This document shows, in pieces, positions 6,229 to 14,538 of a DNA stretch of 32,249 nt. The position numbers and the translations under genes were made by a program. Origin of the DNA: Oscillospiraceae bacterium. Its GTDB lineage: Bacteria; Bacillota; Clostridia; Oscillospirales; Oscillospiraceae. Positions within the stretch are counted from its first letter, which is position 1. Every line of letters starts with the position of its first letter. The stretch is from NCBI GenBank assembly GCA_916988195.3, contig CAKASQ030000029.1, forward strand, positions 1 to 32,249. Reading direction: 5' to 3'. Under the pieces are notes generated by a model. The model ran no database searches, had not been told where the DNA came from, and worked only from the letters and a program-made list of their open reading frames with translations.

Positions 6229-7442
6229 TGGCACTATCTCCGATGCTCATAAAGGTTGCTGCCGCACTGCTGACCAGCGAAAAGGGGCGCAAAGGTGTCG
6301 GCTTCCTGCTGGTCGCCATCTTCGCACCGGTCATCCTGATCGCAGCCATCCTCTGCTCAAACACGGCAGGTGGGGCCGACCACAACAACCTGGCGGTCGA
6401 AGCGTCGTTCTATGGAGTCAACTTTACGGATTCCGTGCCTGCTGAGTTTCAAACGCACATCACGGATATGCAGACGGCTTTTTCTCTTCTGGATTCGGCG
6501 GTGGCGGAAGCCAACGCGACTATGACCGACGGCAATCGCCTTGACCCGATACAGGTCAAGGCGATTTTTTATGCCCTCTGTTTTGGCGAGAATGCGCCAA
6601 GCCAGCGCGCGGCAGACCGGTTTGTGGACTGCTTTTTCATCACAGAGCAGAGAACGCGAACCGTACTCGTTGAACTGGAAGACGGGAGCGTCATAGAACA
6701 GGAGGAACCCTATACCGCCACTGTGCCGCTCTCGCTGGCGGCAGCGTATGAAAATCTTGCGGCAAAGCTCGGTCGGGCTGTCACCGACGAAGACAAGGAA
6801 AACGCCGCGCACATCTACACGATGATTGCAGGCAACGCCAACGGCAGCGACGGGACCGGCGCGTCGGGCAGCACAATTCAGATCGACTACGGCAGCGGAA
6901 CCGGCAGCACGGAACTGGACACGTCCGGCTTCACGAACCCGGCTGGCAAGAACGCCGACGATCTGGTGCAGTACGCCATCCATGCCTATCAGGAGCATTG
7001 GGGCTATGTGTGGGGTACGTTCGGCCTTGTGCTGACGGAGGGCCTGTTTGAATCCAAGCTGGCGCAGTACCCGGATGCTCTTGCTGGCAACGCGGATTTT
7101 ATCCGCCAGACGTGGGTCGGCGGCAGAACGACAGACTGCATCGGACTCATCAAGGGCTACGGCTGGTTAGATGCGGAGAGCGAGGAAATCATCTACAACA
7201 CGAATGGCATGCCGGATATCACGGCAAATGAAATGTACCACGCCGCAAGTGTCTCCGGAACGATTGACACCATTCCGGAAACGCCGGGGCTTGCCGTCTG
7301 GCACGACGGGCATATCGGCGTGTATATCGGAAACGGCGAGGTGGTCGAAGCGATGGGCACGCGGTACGGCGTGGTCAAAACAAAGCTCGAGGGTGCCAGA
7401 TGGACGCACTGGCTGAAAATTCCGTACATCAGCTATGACTGA
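6228..7442 (+). CDS. Membrane-anchored NlpC/P60 peptidoglycan hydrolase
   Basis: 404 residues from ATG 6228, which shares its A with the virB4 stop (TGATG); a longer in-frame start at 6147 lies wholly inside virB4 and is rejected. There is one membrane helix at about 23-41 (VGFLLVAIFAPVILIAAIL), then a long extracellular stretch with a Gly/Ser/Thr-rich linker (about 200-235). The C-terminal NlpC/P60 domain has the catalytic Cys in TTDCIGLIKGYGW (Cys 304) and the catalytic His in HDGHIGVYIG (His 362). Proteins of this plan cleave peptide stems of cell-wall peptidoglycan so the mating channel can cross the wall. The canonical lysozyme-like domain found in some relatives is not obvious; residues 55-200 are helical and unrecognised. 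Confidence 0.88.
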   Translation: MALSPMLIKVAAALLTSEKGRKGVGFLLVAIFAPVILIAAILCSNTAGGADHNNLAVEASFYGVNFTDSVPAEFQTHITDMQTAFSLLDSAVAEANATMTDGNRLDPIQVKAIFYALCFGENAPSQRAADRFVDCFFITEQRTRTVLVELEDGSVIEQEEPYTATVPLSLAAAYENLAAKLGRAVTDEDKENAAHIYTMIAGNANGSDGTGASGSTIQIDYGSGTGSTELDTSGFTNPAGKNADDLVQYAIHAYQEHWGYVWGTFGLVLTEGLFESKLAQYPDALAGNADFIRQTWVGGRTTDCIGLIKGYGWLDAESEEIIYNTNGMPDITANEMYHAASVSGTIDTIPETPGLAVWHDGHIGVYIGNGEVVEAMGTRYGVVKTKLEGARWTHWLKIPYISYD

Positions 7443-7455
7443 GGAAAGGACAAAC

Positions 7456-7848
7456 ATGAATGTCTTAATGGTGGAGCCGGGAAAAGCTCCGTATGAAACG
7501 CAGATCGGGGATGATCTGCAAAGTATGCAGGCTCTCGTCGGCGGATATATCCAAGCCGTGTATCCCTATGAGGAACCGGTGGCACTGATTGCGAACGAGT
7601 CCGGAAAGCTGGACGGACTGCCGCTCAACCGTGCGCTGCGCGATGCAGATGGTGATATTTATGACATTGTCGCGGGAAGTTTCTTTATCGTCGGACTCGG
7701 CGAATCGGATTTCACCGACCTGCCGCACGAGCTTGCCGAGCGGTTTGCCGAGCAATTTCGGCAGCCGGAAATATTTATGCATGCGGATGACAAAATCGTT
7801 GCCGCGCCGATGCCGGATGAGCAGGCGCAGAGTGGAATGTCATACTGA
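7456..7848 (+). CDS. DUF3846-domain protein
   Basis: 130 residues from ATG 7456; GAGGAAAGGA supports this start over the in-frame ATG at 7435. The first 85 residues match the DUF3846 pattern as I know it: VLMVEPGKAPYETQIGDDLQ, then MQALVGGYIQAVYPYEEPVA, LPLNRALRD, and DIYDIVAGSFFIVGLGESDF. The function is unknown. Such genes are frequent in Firmicutes conjugative elements and phages, usually beside other small DUF genes, as here. No signal peptide or membrane segment is seen. The next gene starts 12 bases later. Confidence 0.85.
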   Translation: MNVLMVEPGKAPYETQIGDDLQSMQALVGGYIQAVYPYEEPVALIANESGKLDGLPLNRALRDADGDIYDIVAGSFFIVGLGESDFTDLPHELAERFAEQFRQPEIFMHADDKIVAAPMPDEQAQSGMSY

Positions 7849-7860
7849 CGAAGGAGAATT

Positions 7861-8082
7861 ATGAAACAGGCAAATATTCAAATCACATTCGAGGAAGAAA
7901 AGCTCCGTGCCCTCCGGCGATACATTGCCAAGCGCGATTCCACGCTGGAAGCGGAGCTGCAAAAGGCGGCGCAGCGACTCTACGAAAAGGTTGTTCCTGC
8001 CGCCGTGCAGGAGTACATCAGCGATTGCGAGCAGGATGAACCTGTGCGCAAGCCGCAGAAGAAAACGGAGGTGCCGCGATGA
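7861..8082 (+). CDS. DUF6103-like small protein
   Basis: 73 residues behind GAAGGAGAATT. The sequence FEEEKLRALRRYIAKRDSTL, then LQKAAQRLYEKVVPAAVQEYI, resembles the DUF6103 family of small, charged, helical ICE proteins. Its function is unknown. The C-terminus is basic (RKPQKKTEVPR). The stop overlaps the next ATG (ATGA 8079-8082), so it is translated with the DUF6329-like gene. A small regulatory or relaxosome-associated role is possible but not shown. Confidence 0.7.
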   Translation: MKQANIQITFEEEKLRALRRYIAKRDSTLEAELQKAAQRLYEKVVPAAVQEYISDCEQDEPVRKPQKKTEVPR

Positions 8083-8906
8083 GCGGTCAGGATATTTTGC
8101 AGGAGCCGCGACAGGCGGTATTTCGAGTGACCGAAAATGGAGAGAGTATGTATTTTTCTGTGCCAGAATCCGTGGAGCTGTTGCAGGCGGCAGCCCACCT
8201 GCGGAACTATCTGTCCGACAAAAACGCGGGCACAAAATTTACAGCCATATTTCCACACGGTGAGAAGATCACGCAGGAGCAGTTCGATGCGGCAGCCGCA
8301 GAGCGCATGGAGAACACAGGGTGTATCGCCGGTGCGTATGAGCTGGACTTTGACGCGCGGACGCTTTCTGCGCTCAATATCATGGACGGCTGGAAGGTCT
8401 ACGCGATGAAGGATGTGGCGGATGCGGCACGGCAGGCATATCAGGAAGCGGAGATGTCCGAGGATGACTGCTGGAGGATATTTCTCGACCGGCTGGATGG
8501 TCGGGAGCTGACCACACCGAGCAGACTCACCGCGCGGAATTTTTATTTCGAGGATAGCATCGAGGCGATGGATGACCGAACACTGAATTTTTACGTCGTT
8601 CCGTGCTTCAATGTAGACAAAGTGTTTGGAACATTCGTGGAGACCGATGAAAACGACCATGCGCTGAATATCTATGCCAACTACGATATGCAGCGCCAGC
8701 AGGTCTGCGACACGCTGGAGATCACGCTCTATGGCAGCGGAATCGATGATCAATCTCTTACCTATCACCTGAATGCGGCAGAGAAAGAGGTGCTGCGTGA
8801 AAAGATGGAAGCCTACTGTATGCAGCGGGAACATAAGCCGCTGAACCAGCTCTGCCAGGAGATTTTGCAGGAGCAGGATGTGCCCATACAGGAGATGCAG
8901 ATGTGA
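8079..8906 (+). CDS. DUF6329-like ICE protein
   Basis: 275 residues. The second half carries LTARNFYFEDSIEAMDDRTL, then PCFNVDKVFGTFVETDEN, LNIYANYDMQRQQVCDTLEI, and LRCEKMEAYCMQ-type ending motifs (here LREKMEAYCMQREHKPL). I associate this with the DUF6329 domain, of unknown function. The N-terminal half (about 1-110) looks like a separate small domain resembling the neighbouring LPD-type proteins. It is soluble and acidic. Its stop TGA 8904-8906 overlaps a possible GTG start at 8903. The end of the gene (QEMQM) lies in a direct repeat shared with the next gene's end. Confidence 0.7.
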   Translation: MSGQDILQEPRQAVFRVTENGESMYFSVPESVELLQAAAHLRNYLSDKNAGTKFTAIFPHGEKITQEQFDAAAAERMENTGCIAGAYELDFDARTLSALNIMDGWKVYAMKDVADAARQAYQEAEMSEDDCWRIFLDRLDGRELTTPSRLTARNFYFEDSIEAMDDRTLNFYVVPCFNVDKVFGTFVETDENDHALNIYANYDMQRQQVCDTLEITLYGSGIDDQSLTYHLNAAEKEVLREKMEAYCMQREHKPLNQLCQEILQEQDVPIQEMQM

Positions 8907-9024
8907 CCGACAGCGCGTTCCGCGCCCTCGCGCCCGTGTCAGCGGTTTGTGCGGCTTTCGCGGCACAGTCGAGCGCGTACCCACCGGAAGCCCCAAAACC
9001 GGATGTTGCGCCGGTGTGCGGGAG
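8903..9024 (+). repeat. Direct repeat, copy 1 (about 120 bases)
   Basis: This 122-base segment recurs at 9397-9518 with about 14 mismatches by eye. Both copies begin at a GTGA overlap with the preceding stop codon and encode, in the GTG frame, FRA(L/V)APVSAVCAAF followed by SAYPPEA. In copy 1 that frame stays open into the gene starting at 9053, so a 165-residue fusion from GTG 8903 is formally possible. Mismatches are spread over codon positions (about 6, 3 and 5 at positions 1, 2 and 3), so protein-level selection is not evident. Confidence 0.85.
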
Positions 9025-9052
9025 TGCTGCAAACACGAAAAAGGAGATCAAA

Positions 9053-9400
9053 ATGTCTACGGAATTTTACTGTGAAGAATTTCCGACAGAGCAAAACGGA
9101 AAACCGGTGCAGACGCTCAAAGATCTGCTGGAAGCCTGCCCGGAAGATCGTTTTCATTTCATGACACCGTTCGGCTACGTTGACCTGAACGCCCAGGACG
9201 CCGAGCGGCTCCGGCAGGGCGCGGCGATGCCTGCGCATGCCGGAGAAAGCGGGTGGGAGATACCCATTTCAGCAGAAAAATTGCTGCAGCAGGAGCTGGT
9301 GTCCGCGAGAAAGGCTGAGAATGGTCAATGGTACGCGATTACCACCGATCCGCAGCCAAAAATGTCGGAATCGGAGCAGATGCAGGAGATGCAGCTGTGA
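9053..9400 (+). CDS. Hypothetical ICE protein between the repeats
   Basis: 115 residues from ATG 9053, chosen because AAAAAGGAG lies 6 bases upstream. The N-terminus is STEFYCEEFPTEQNG; the middle contains HFMTPFGYVDL and ISAEKLLQQELVSA. No named domain is recognised. It ends EQMQEMQL, almost the same as the end of the DUF6329-like gene (QEMQM), because both ends are part of the duplicated segment. The protein therefore probably arrived or multiplied together with the repeat. Its stop overlaps GTG 9397. Confidence 0.7.
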   Translation: MSTEFYCEEFPTEQNGKPVQTLKDLLEACPEDRFHFMTPFGYVDLNAQDAERLRQGAAMPAHAGESGWEIPISAEKLLQQELVSARKAENGQWYAITTDPQPKMSESEQMQEMQL

Positions 9401-9518
9401 CCGGCAGCGCGTTCCGCGCCGTCGCGCCCGTGTCGGCGGTTTGTGCGGCTTTCCGGACACAGCCGAGCGCGTACCCGCCAGAAGCCGCAAAACCGGACGT
9501 TGCGCCACCGTGCGGGAG
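9397..9518 (+). repeat. Direct repeat, copy 2
   Basis: Second copy of the segment at 8903-9024. Similarity extends a few bases upstream into the shared AGGAGATGCAG before each stop codon. It abuts the hairpin-rich segment in front of the mobilisation genes. Confidence 0.85.
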
Positions 9519-9558
9519 CATTGCTGAAGCGACAAACGCAGAAGGAAACCGCCTGTAG
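9397..9558 (+). CDS. Possible 53-residue small protein in repeat copy 2
   Basis: GTG 9397 overlaps the preceding stop (GTGA) and opens 53 codons ending at TAG 9556. The peptide is Ala/Pro-rich, with two Cys. It shares its first 40 residues with the frame of repeat copy 1. There is no separate ribosome-binding site beyond the GGAG at 9384-9388, so translation would depend on coupling. It may be a real small protein or only a fortuitous frame in a structural or regulatory repeat. Confidence 0.35.
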   Translation: MTGSAFRAVAPVSAVCAAFRTQPSAYPPEAAKPDVAPPCGSIAEATNAEGNRL

Positions 9559-9784
9559 GCGGCTTTCGGCGGAGAAAAGAGCCGCAAGCGGCGAAGCAGG
9601 AGAAAGCCAAGGGGTCGTGCGCACCCCTTGGCAGTCACATCTGCCCGCAGTGCGGGCAGTTTGGGACTTTCGGACAGGGGTTGTTGAGAGGGCAAAAACA
9701 GCCCTGTTGGGGTCGGAAGCGCAGATAGTCCCGCTGTTTCAAGGAAAACAGCGGGGTTGCGCACAAAATTGGAGGAAAATTGGC
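9541..9784 (+). other. Candidate origin of transfer (oriT), hairpin-rich non-coding segment
   Basis: About 225 bases without a gene, directly before the RHH accessory protein and relaxase genes. It carries a series of inverted repeats: CCGCC around TGTA (9549-9563 region); GCCAAGGGG (9606-9614) with CCCCTTGGC (9624-9632) around TCGTGCGCA; CTGCCCGCA (9641-9649) with TGCGGGCAG (9651-9659); and CCCGCTGTTT (9730-9739) with AAACAGCGGG (9746-9755). Relaxases nick next to such repeats, and oriT is commonly just upstream of the relaxosome genes. The 9606-9632 repeat, with an internal TGCGCA, is the best candidate. The nic site itself cannot be assigned from sequence alone. Confidence 0.55.
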
Positions 9785-10189
9785 ATGGCAAACAAGAAAA
9801 TCAAATTCCCGCTCTGGCTCATGCCGGACACCAAAGCGACGGTCGAATGTCTCTACCGGCAGGACGGATGTAACAGCCAGAGCGAGTTCATCGAAAAAGC
9901 GATTCTGTTCTACTGCGGCTATCTGCAAAGTGAGTACGCCGGAGACTTTCTGCCGAAAATCCTTGGCGAAACGTTGGAAGCCATCCTCAGTATGTTCGGG
10001 GATCGCATCGGCAAGCTGCTTCTGAAGCAGGCGGTCGAGCAAAACGTCTGCAATCATATTCTCGCTTCGGACACGGATATCGACGCGCAGACGTACCAGC
10101 AGATGCGCGGAAAAAGCTATCAGGAGGTGCTGCGGACGAACGGCCAGATCTCGTTCCCAGAGGTGCTTCGGCAGCAAAGTCGATGGTAA
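9785..10189 (+). CDS. RHH-type mobilisation accessory protein (MobC-like)
   Basis: 134 residues from ATG 9785 behind TTGGAGG; the long open frame upstream (from 9443) runs through repeats and the oriT candidate and is rejected. The N-terminus KKIKFPLWLMPDTKATVECL, then CNSQSEFIEKAILFYCGYL, has the strand-helix-helix plan of plasmid and ICE relaxosome accessory proteins. The middle (EAILSMFGDRIGKLLLKQAV) is helical. The end (RGKSYQEVLRTNGQISFPEV) is the conserved tail I associate with this family. It would bind oriT and help load the relaxase, whose gene begins 3 bases after this stop. Confidence 0.78.
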   Translation: MANKKIKFPLWLMPDTKATVECLYRQDGCNSQSEFIEKAILFYCGYLQSEYAGDFLPKILGETLEAILSMFGDRIGKLLLKQAVEQNVCNHILASDTDIDAQTYQQMRGKSYQEVLRTNGQISFPEVLRQQSRW

Positions 10190-10192
10190 CAG

Positions 10193-11626
10193 ATGGCGCG
10201 GCTGATACAGAAAACCGGCTTCATCAGCCGTAAAAGCGCAGGCGGATACATGAAGTATATCGCCACGCGCGAGGGCGTCGAAGTCTTGACCGGCAAGGGA
10301 CCAGCAACCGAAAAGCAGAAAGAGATGGTCGCAAAGCTGCTCAAGGACTTCCCAGATGTGCGGGATTCCTTCGAGTATGAGGACTACAAGCAAGCGCCGA
10401 CGCTGCATACCGCGTCGGCGCTTATTTCTGCCGCGCTGGACTCGCATATGCAAAATCTTCAATCCGAAAACGGCTATCTGCGTTACATTGCCACGCGCCC
10501 CGGCGCGGAAAAGCATGGCGCACACGGTCTGTTTGGACGAGAAGAAAATACAGACCTGACTGCGGCGATGCACGACTTGACCGCGCACGACGGCAACGTC
10601 TGGACGATCATCTATTCCCTGCATCGTGAGGACGCGGAACGGCTTGGTTATAACAATGCAGCGGCATGGCGCAAGCTGCTCGTCAGCCAACAGAATAAGT
10701 TTGCGGAAGCGTTTCATATTCCAGCGTCGGCACTGCACTGGTACGCAGCTTACCACGATGCGGATACGCACCCGCATATTCACATGATGGTCTGGACAGA
10801 TCAGGAGACGGTTTTGAAACGGGATGCTGTTGTGAAATTGCGCTCTGCAATGACCAACAGCATCTTTCAGGCAGAGTTGGAAAATCTCTATATTCGGAAG
10901 GATGCAGCTTATAAGGACGTAACCGAAGCGGCGCGGACAGCCATGCACGATCTGGTTGATTGTATGGAATCCGTCTCCGAACCGCCTGCATCCATCCAAG
11001 AAAAGCTGCTGGAGCTTTCGGTGGAACTGCGCACAGTCAGCGGAAAAAAGCAGTATGCCTATCTCAAAAAGTCGCTCAAGGACAAGGTTGATGAAATCGT
11101 GGACGAACTCGAAAAGCTACCGGAGGTGGCGGCGTACTATTCCGTCTGGAATGGTGTACGCGATACGCTGGAGGGCTACTACAAAAACCGGCCCCGTCAG
11201 CATAATCCGCTCTCGCAGCAGAAAGAATTCCGCGCGATCAAGAATGCCATTATTCAGGAAGCGGAGCGTCTGCGGCAGCAGATGGAGCAGACGCAGACAG
11301 CGTCTGAACAGAAATCTTCGCAAGATGAGGAACCGTCTGCGGAGAAAACTTCTACAGACGCTTCTACAAATCCGACGCTTGCAGATGAAAATACTTCATC
11401 CACAGCTTCTCACGATGTACAGCTTCCATCCGAGTATCTTCTGAATTCAACCGTCCGCCTGTTTCACCAGATGGGACAAATCTTCCGCGACAATGCCGCG
11501 CCGCCCAGCAATCCAATGGGCATCCGCATCGACTCCAAGCGCCGCAAAAAGCTCATGCAGAAGCGGCTGGCAATGGGGCATAAGCAGGATGACCACGAAC
11601 AAAATTACGGTCAGACATTACAATAA
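10193..11626 (+). CDS. MobP3-type conjugative relaxase
   Basis: 477 residues. The relaxase nicks oriT and covalently leads the strand through the secretion channel. The catalytic domain (about 1-250) shows IHMM-type metal-binding histidines in YHDADTHPHIHMMVW (His 188, 193, 195 and 197). It also has the paired motifs YMKYIATREGVE and YLRYIATRPGAE, plus HGLFGREE and NVWTIIYSLHREDAERLGY. Together these I recognise as the MobP3/MobL-like relaxases of Tn1549-type elements. Residues about 255-385 are helical. The last 90 residues are Ser/Thr/Gln/Glu-rich, then basic (SKRRKKLMQKR), probably the signal or partner-binding end. The start lies 3 bases after the accessory gene with only a weak ribosome-binding site, so translation is likely coupled. 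Confidence 0.9.
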   Translation: MARLIQKTGFISRKSAGGYMKYIATREGVEVLTGKGPATEKQKEMVAKLLKDFPDVRDSFEYEDYKQAPTLHTASALISAALDSHMQNLQSENGYLRYIATRPGAEKHGAHGLFGREENTDLTAAMHDLTAHDGNVWTIIYSLHREDAERLGYNNAAAWRKLLVSQQNKFAEAFHIPASALHWYAAYHDADTHPHIHMMVWTDQETVLKRDAVVKLRSAMTNSIFQAELENLYIRKDAAYKDVTEAARTAMHDLVDCMESVSEPPASIQEKLLELSVELRTVSGKKQYAYLKKSLKDKVDEIVDELEKLPEVAAYYSVWNGVRDTLEGYYKNRPRQHNPLSQQKEFRAIKNAIIQEAERLRQQMEQTQTASEQKSSQDEEPSAEKTSTDASTNPTLADENTSSTASHDVQLPSEYLLNSTVRLFHQMGQIFRDNAAPPSNPMGIRIDSKRRKKLMQKRLAMGHKQDDHEQNYGQTLQ

Positions 11627-11639
11627 CAGGAGGTGCATT

Positions 11640-12548
11640 TTGGCACAGTACATAGAATTTACCCCAGAACAAAAAGAACGTGCCGCAACCATTGATCTCG
11701 AAGAATTTCTTCTCCGGCAAGGGGAAAAGTTCATCAAATCCGGGCGGGAAAAGCGGCTTGCCAGCGACCACAGCATTACGGTGCGCGGCTGCGAGTGGTT
11801 CGACCATGCCTCGAATGAGGGCGGCCGCGCGGTCAGTTTTGTACAAAAATATTACGGCAAAAGCTACGTCGAAGCCATGTCCATGCTGCTGGGCGAGAGC
11901 ATGGAGCCGGTTTATCCGCAGGCAAAAAAGCAGGAACAGGTCGATCAAAAGCCCTTCGCACCGCCTGTTCCAAACGCAAATATGCACCGCGTGTTTGCGT
12001 ATCTCCTAAAAACGCGCGGGCTGGATGCGGATGTGGTTTCATATTTCGCCCGCAGAAAATTGCTCTACGAGGACGCGGCGCATCACAACGCTGTGTTCAT
12101 CGGCACGGACGAAGGCGGCTGTCCGCGCCATGCCCATCTGCGCAGCACGAACAGCTTCGGCAAAGCGTTTCGCCTGAACGTCGAGTCCAGCGATCCGCGT
12201 TACAGTTTTCATCATACCGGCACAGATGGAAGTCTTTATGTGTTTGAAGCGCCCATTGATATGCTCTCTTACATTTCCATGAATCCGCGCCAGTGGCAGG
12301 AACATAGCTATGTTGCCTGCTGCGGCACGTCGCCGATTCCGGTGGTGCAGATGCTGAAACCGGACACGCAGATTGTTTATCTGTGCCTTGACAACGACGA
12401 TGCTGGACACAAAGCCAGTGAACGTATGGCAGACCTTCTGCATGAGCGCGGCGTTATGACAGAGCGGCTCGTGCCAGAACTGAAGGACTGGAACGACGAT
12501 CTGCTCCATACCCAGAAGGAGGAACTTGTCCCATGCCTGAGTCTGTAG
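11640..12548 (+). CDS. DUF3991/TOPRIM-domain protein
   Basis: 302 residues with a TTG start at 11640, set by AGGAGGTG 4-6 bases upstream; the in-frame ATG at 11493 lies inside the relaxase gene. Residues about 10-90 have the zinc-finger-less primase-like DUF3991 start (FLLRQGEKFIKSGREKRLAS, then WFDHASNEGGRAVSFVQKYY). The TOPRIM fold follows: LYVFEAPIDMLSY gives the conserved Glu, and YLCLDNDDAGHKA gives the DxD pair. TOPRIM proteins next to relaxases are thought to help process or prime the transferred strand. The gene overlaps virD4 by 16 bases. Confidence 0.85.
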   Translation: MAQYIEFTPEQKERAATIDLEEFLLRQGEKFIKSGREKRLASDHSITVRGCEWFDHASNEGGRAVSFVQKYYGKSYVEAMSMLLGESMEPVYPQAKKQEQVDQKPFAPPVPNANMHRVFAYLLKTRGLDADVVSYFARRKLLYEDAAHHNAVFIGTDEGGCPRHAHLRSTNSFGKAFRLNVESSDPRYSFHHTGTDGSLYVFEAPIDMLSYISMNPRQWQEHSYVACCGTSPIPVVQMLKPDTQIVYLCLDNDDAGHKASERMADLLHERGVMTERLVPELKDWNDDLLHTQKEELVPCLSL

Positions 12549-14275
12549 TACCGCTGATTGCGGTCGGCGTGGTGATCGTGCTGTTCATCGTTCTGCTCTC
12601 CGTCCTCACAAATAATTATTCGCTCAACGGCATCAAGTCCAAAACCGTTGGTGACGGTCAGTATGGAACAGCTCGCTGGGCGACGGATCAGGAGATCCGA
12701 AAAGCCTACGTCACGATTCCCTTTGACGTTGCAGCATGGCGTGCCGGAAAGAAGCGCCCGACCGTGCAGGGGCTGGTTCTTGGAAGTGTGCAGCGCGGCA
12801 AACGACTGGAGGCGTTGGTGGATCGCGACGATGTGCATTGCCTGATGATCGGTGCATCCGGTGTCGGCAAGACTGCGTTCTTCCTGTATCCCAACATCGA
12901 ATTTGCCTGTGCCTGTGGTATGAGTTTCCTGATTTTGGATACGAAGGGTGACCTCGCGCGCAACTGCGGAAGGATCGCGCAGAAGTACTATGGCTATCGC
13001 GTATCAGTGGTCGACCTGCGCAACCCGATCCGCTCGGATGGAAACAATCTGATGACGCTGGTCAACCGTTACATGGACGTGGCCCGTGAGCATCCGAACA
13101 ACCTGAAGGCGCGGGCAAATGCGGAAAAGTACGCAAAGGTGTTAGCTAAAACCATCATCAATCCGGGCGGCGACGAGCAGGATCGCGGGCAGAATTCGTA
13201 CTTCTATGACGCAGCAGAGGGCGTGCTGGCAACCGTGATCATGACGCTGTCTGAGTTCATTCCGCCGGACAGCGCAGGCCATGACAAGCGGCATATCATG
13301 TCCGTATTCAAACTGGTAAAGGAACTGATGGCTCCCATGGGAAAGAAGAATGGATTTCAGGTTCTGATAGACAGCCTGCCGGATACGCATAAGGCAGGCT
13401 GGATGGCGACCGCAGCAACCAGTTCCTCCGAACAAGGCATGGCTTCCGTCATGTCCACGGTGCTTTCCCGCCTGAATTCATTCATAGATTCCGAGCAGGA
13501 ACAGGTGCTTTGCTATGACAGTCCAATCGATGCGGAGCACTTCGCCTCCGAGAAGTGTGCGATCTTCCTGATCATTCCGGAAGAAGATCCGACAAAGCAC
13601 TTCATGGCAGGGCTTATGATCCAGAACCTGTCGCGTGAGCTGTTTTCCATTGCGAACGCCAACGAAGGAAAGCTGAAAAAGCGCGTGGTATTTTACTGTG
13701 ACGAATTTGGTACGATGCCGCCCTTTGACGTTCTGCCGCTCTTCTCCGCAGGCCGCAGCCGCAAGCTGACGCTCGTGCCGATCATCCAGAGCCTTGCGCA
13801 GCTCGAAAAGAATTACGGCAAGGAGGGCGCGGAGATCATAGCCGATAACTGTCAGGATACGATCTTCGGCGGCTTTGCGCCGAACAGCCAGACGGCAGAG
13901 ACGCTCTCCAAAGCTCTCGGCAGCCGGACCGTTTTGACCGGCTCCATCAGTAAGGGAAAGGACAGCAACAGCCAGAGCTTGCAGATGGTGGAGCGTGCGC
14001 TGCTCTCACCGGACGAGCTGAAAAGTCTCCCGAAGGGAGAATTCGTCGTGATGAAAACCGGGACCCATCCCATGCGCACGAAGCTGCAATTATATTTCAA
14101 GTGGGGCATCTCATTTGAAGAACCATATCAAACATCGGAGCGCGCTCAACGCGAGGTTTACTACGCAGGAAAGGAGGAATTGCTGATGAATATCAAGAAA
14201 AGCCTGTATTCCCAGCCAAGGCCGGTCTCAATACCGAAAGCGGATGACTATATGAGCAGCTATGCCGAGAAATGA
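12533..14275 (+). CDS. virD4: VirD4-family type IV coupling protein
   Basis: 580 residues. It links the relaxosome to the mating channel and pumps DNA. There is one N-terminal membrane segment (about 6-25 VPLIAVGVVIVLFIVLLSVL); relatives often have two. YGTARWAT is the usual lead-in. Walker A is GASGVGKT (107-114). Walker B is VVFYCDEFGTMP, with Asp at about 390. Further motifs include ILDTKGDLARN, PIIQSLAQLEKNYG and NCQDTIFGG, as in TraG/VirD4 proteins. The start is behind AAGGAGGAAC and overlaps the TOPRIM gene. Length is normal and no disruption is visible. It overlaps the next gene by ATGA. Confidence 0.94.
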   Translation: MPESVVPLIAVGVVIVLFIVLLSVLTNNYSLNGIKSKTVGDGQYGTARWATDQEIRKAYVTIPFDVAAWRAGKKRPTVQGLVLGSVQRGKRLEALVDRDDVHCLMIGASGVGKTAFFLYPNIEFACACGMSFLILDTKGDLARNCGRIAQKYYGYRVSVVDLRNPIRSDGNNLMTLVNRYMDVAREHPNNLKARANAEKYAKVLAKTIINPGGDEQDRGQNSYFYDAAEGVLATVIMTLSEFIPPDSAGHDKRHIMSVFKLVKELMAPMGKKNGFQVLIDSLPDTHKAGWMATAATSSSEQGMASVMSTVLSRLNSFIDSEQEQVLCYDSPIDAEHFASEKCAIFLIIPEEDPTKHFMAGLMIQNLSRELFSIANANEGKLKKRVVFYCDEFGTMPPFDVLPLFSAGRSRKLTLVPIIQSLAQLEKNYGKEGAEIIADNCQDTIFGGFAPNSQTAETLSKALGSRTVLTGSISKGKDSNSQSLQMVERALLSPDELKSLPKGEFVVMKTGTHPMRTKLQLYFKWGISFEEPYQTSERAQREVYYAGKEELLMNIKKSLYSQPRPVSIPKADDYMSSYAEK

Positions 14276-14535
14276 GCTTCTTCGGTGAAATTTACGCCGA
14301 TCCTGATTTGCCGCACCGGGCGCGGACAGTCTATATGTACCTCCGTGACCGTGCAGGCGGCGGGAGCTGCTGGCCGGGCATCAAGACGATAGCCCGCGAC
14401 CTGCACCTCTCGCCGCGCACGGTTCAGCGTGCCTTGAATGACTTAGAACGCGCCGGATACATCCAGCGCCAGCGCCGCCACCGAGAAAACGGAAGCTGCA
14501 CGTCAAACTTATACATTATAAATGAGGACAAATAA
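14272..14535 (+). CDS. Winged helix-turn-helix regulator
   Basis: 87 residues overlapping the virD4 stop (ATGA). Residues about 35-72 read WPGIKTIARDLHLSPRTVQR, then ALNDLERAGYIQRQ, a classic wHTH of the HTH_36/replication-initiator type. The first 30 residues (LPHRARTVYMYLRDRAGGGS) are the usual lead-in helix of such small ICE proteins. It probably controls the conjugation operon, whose last gene it is. No effector domain is present. A terminator follows 3 bases after its stop. Confidence 0.85.
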   Translation: MSFFGEIYADPDLPHRARTVYMYLRDRAGGGSCWPGIKTIARDLHLSPRTVQRALNDLERAGYIQRQRRHRENGSCTSNLYIINEDK

Positions 14536-14538
14536 CAA

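Noticed and set aside
9443-9784. In-frame upstream extension of the MobC-like gene
   Set aside because: It would translate the direct repeat and the hairpin-rich oriT candidate; ATG 9785 has a GGAGG site and begins at the conserved N-terminus.
9635-10999. Minus-strand frame of over 450 codons opposite the mobilisation genes
   Set aside because: It is the antisense shadow of the accessory protein and relaxase genes, with no domain or start signal.
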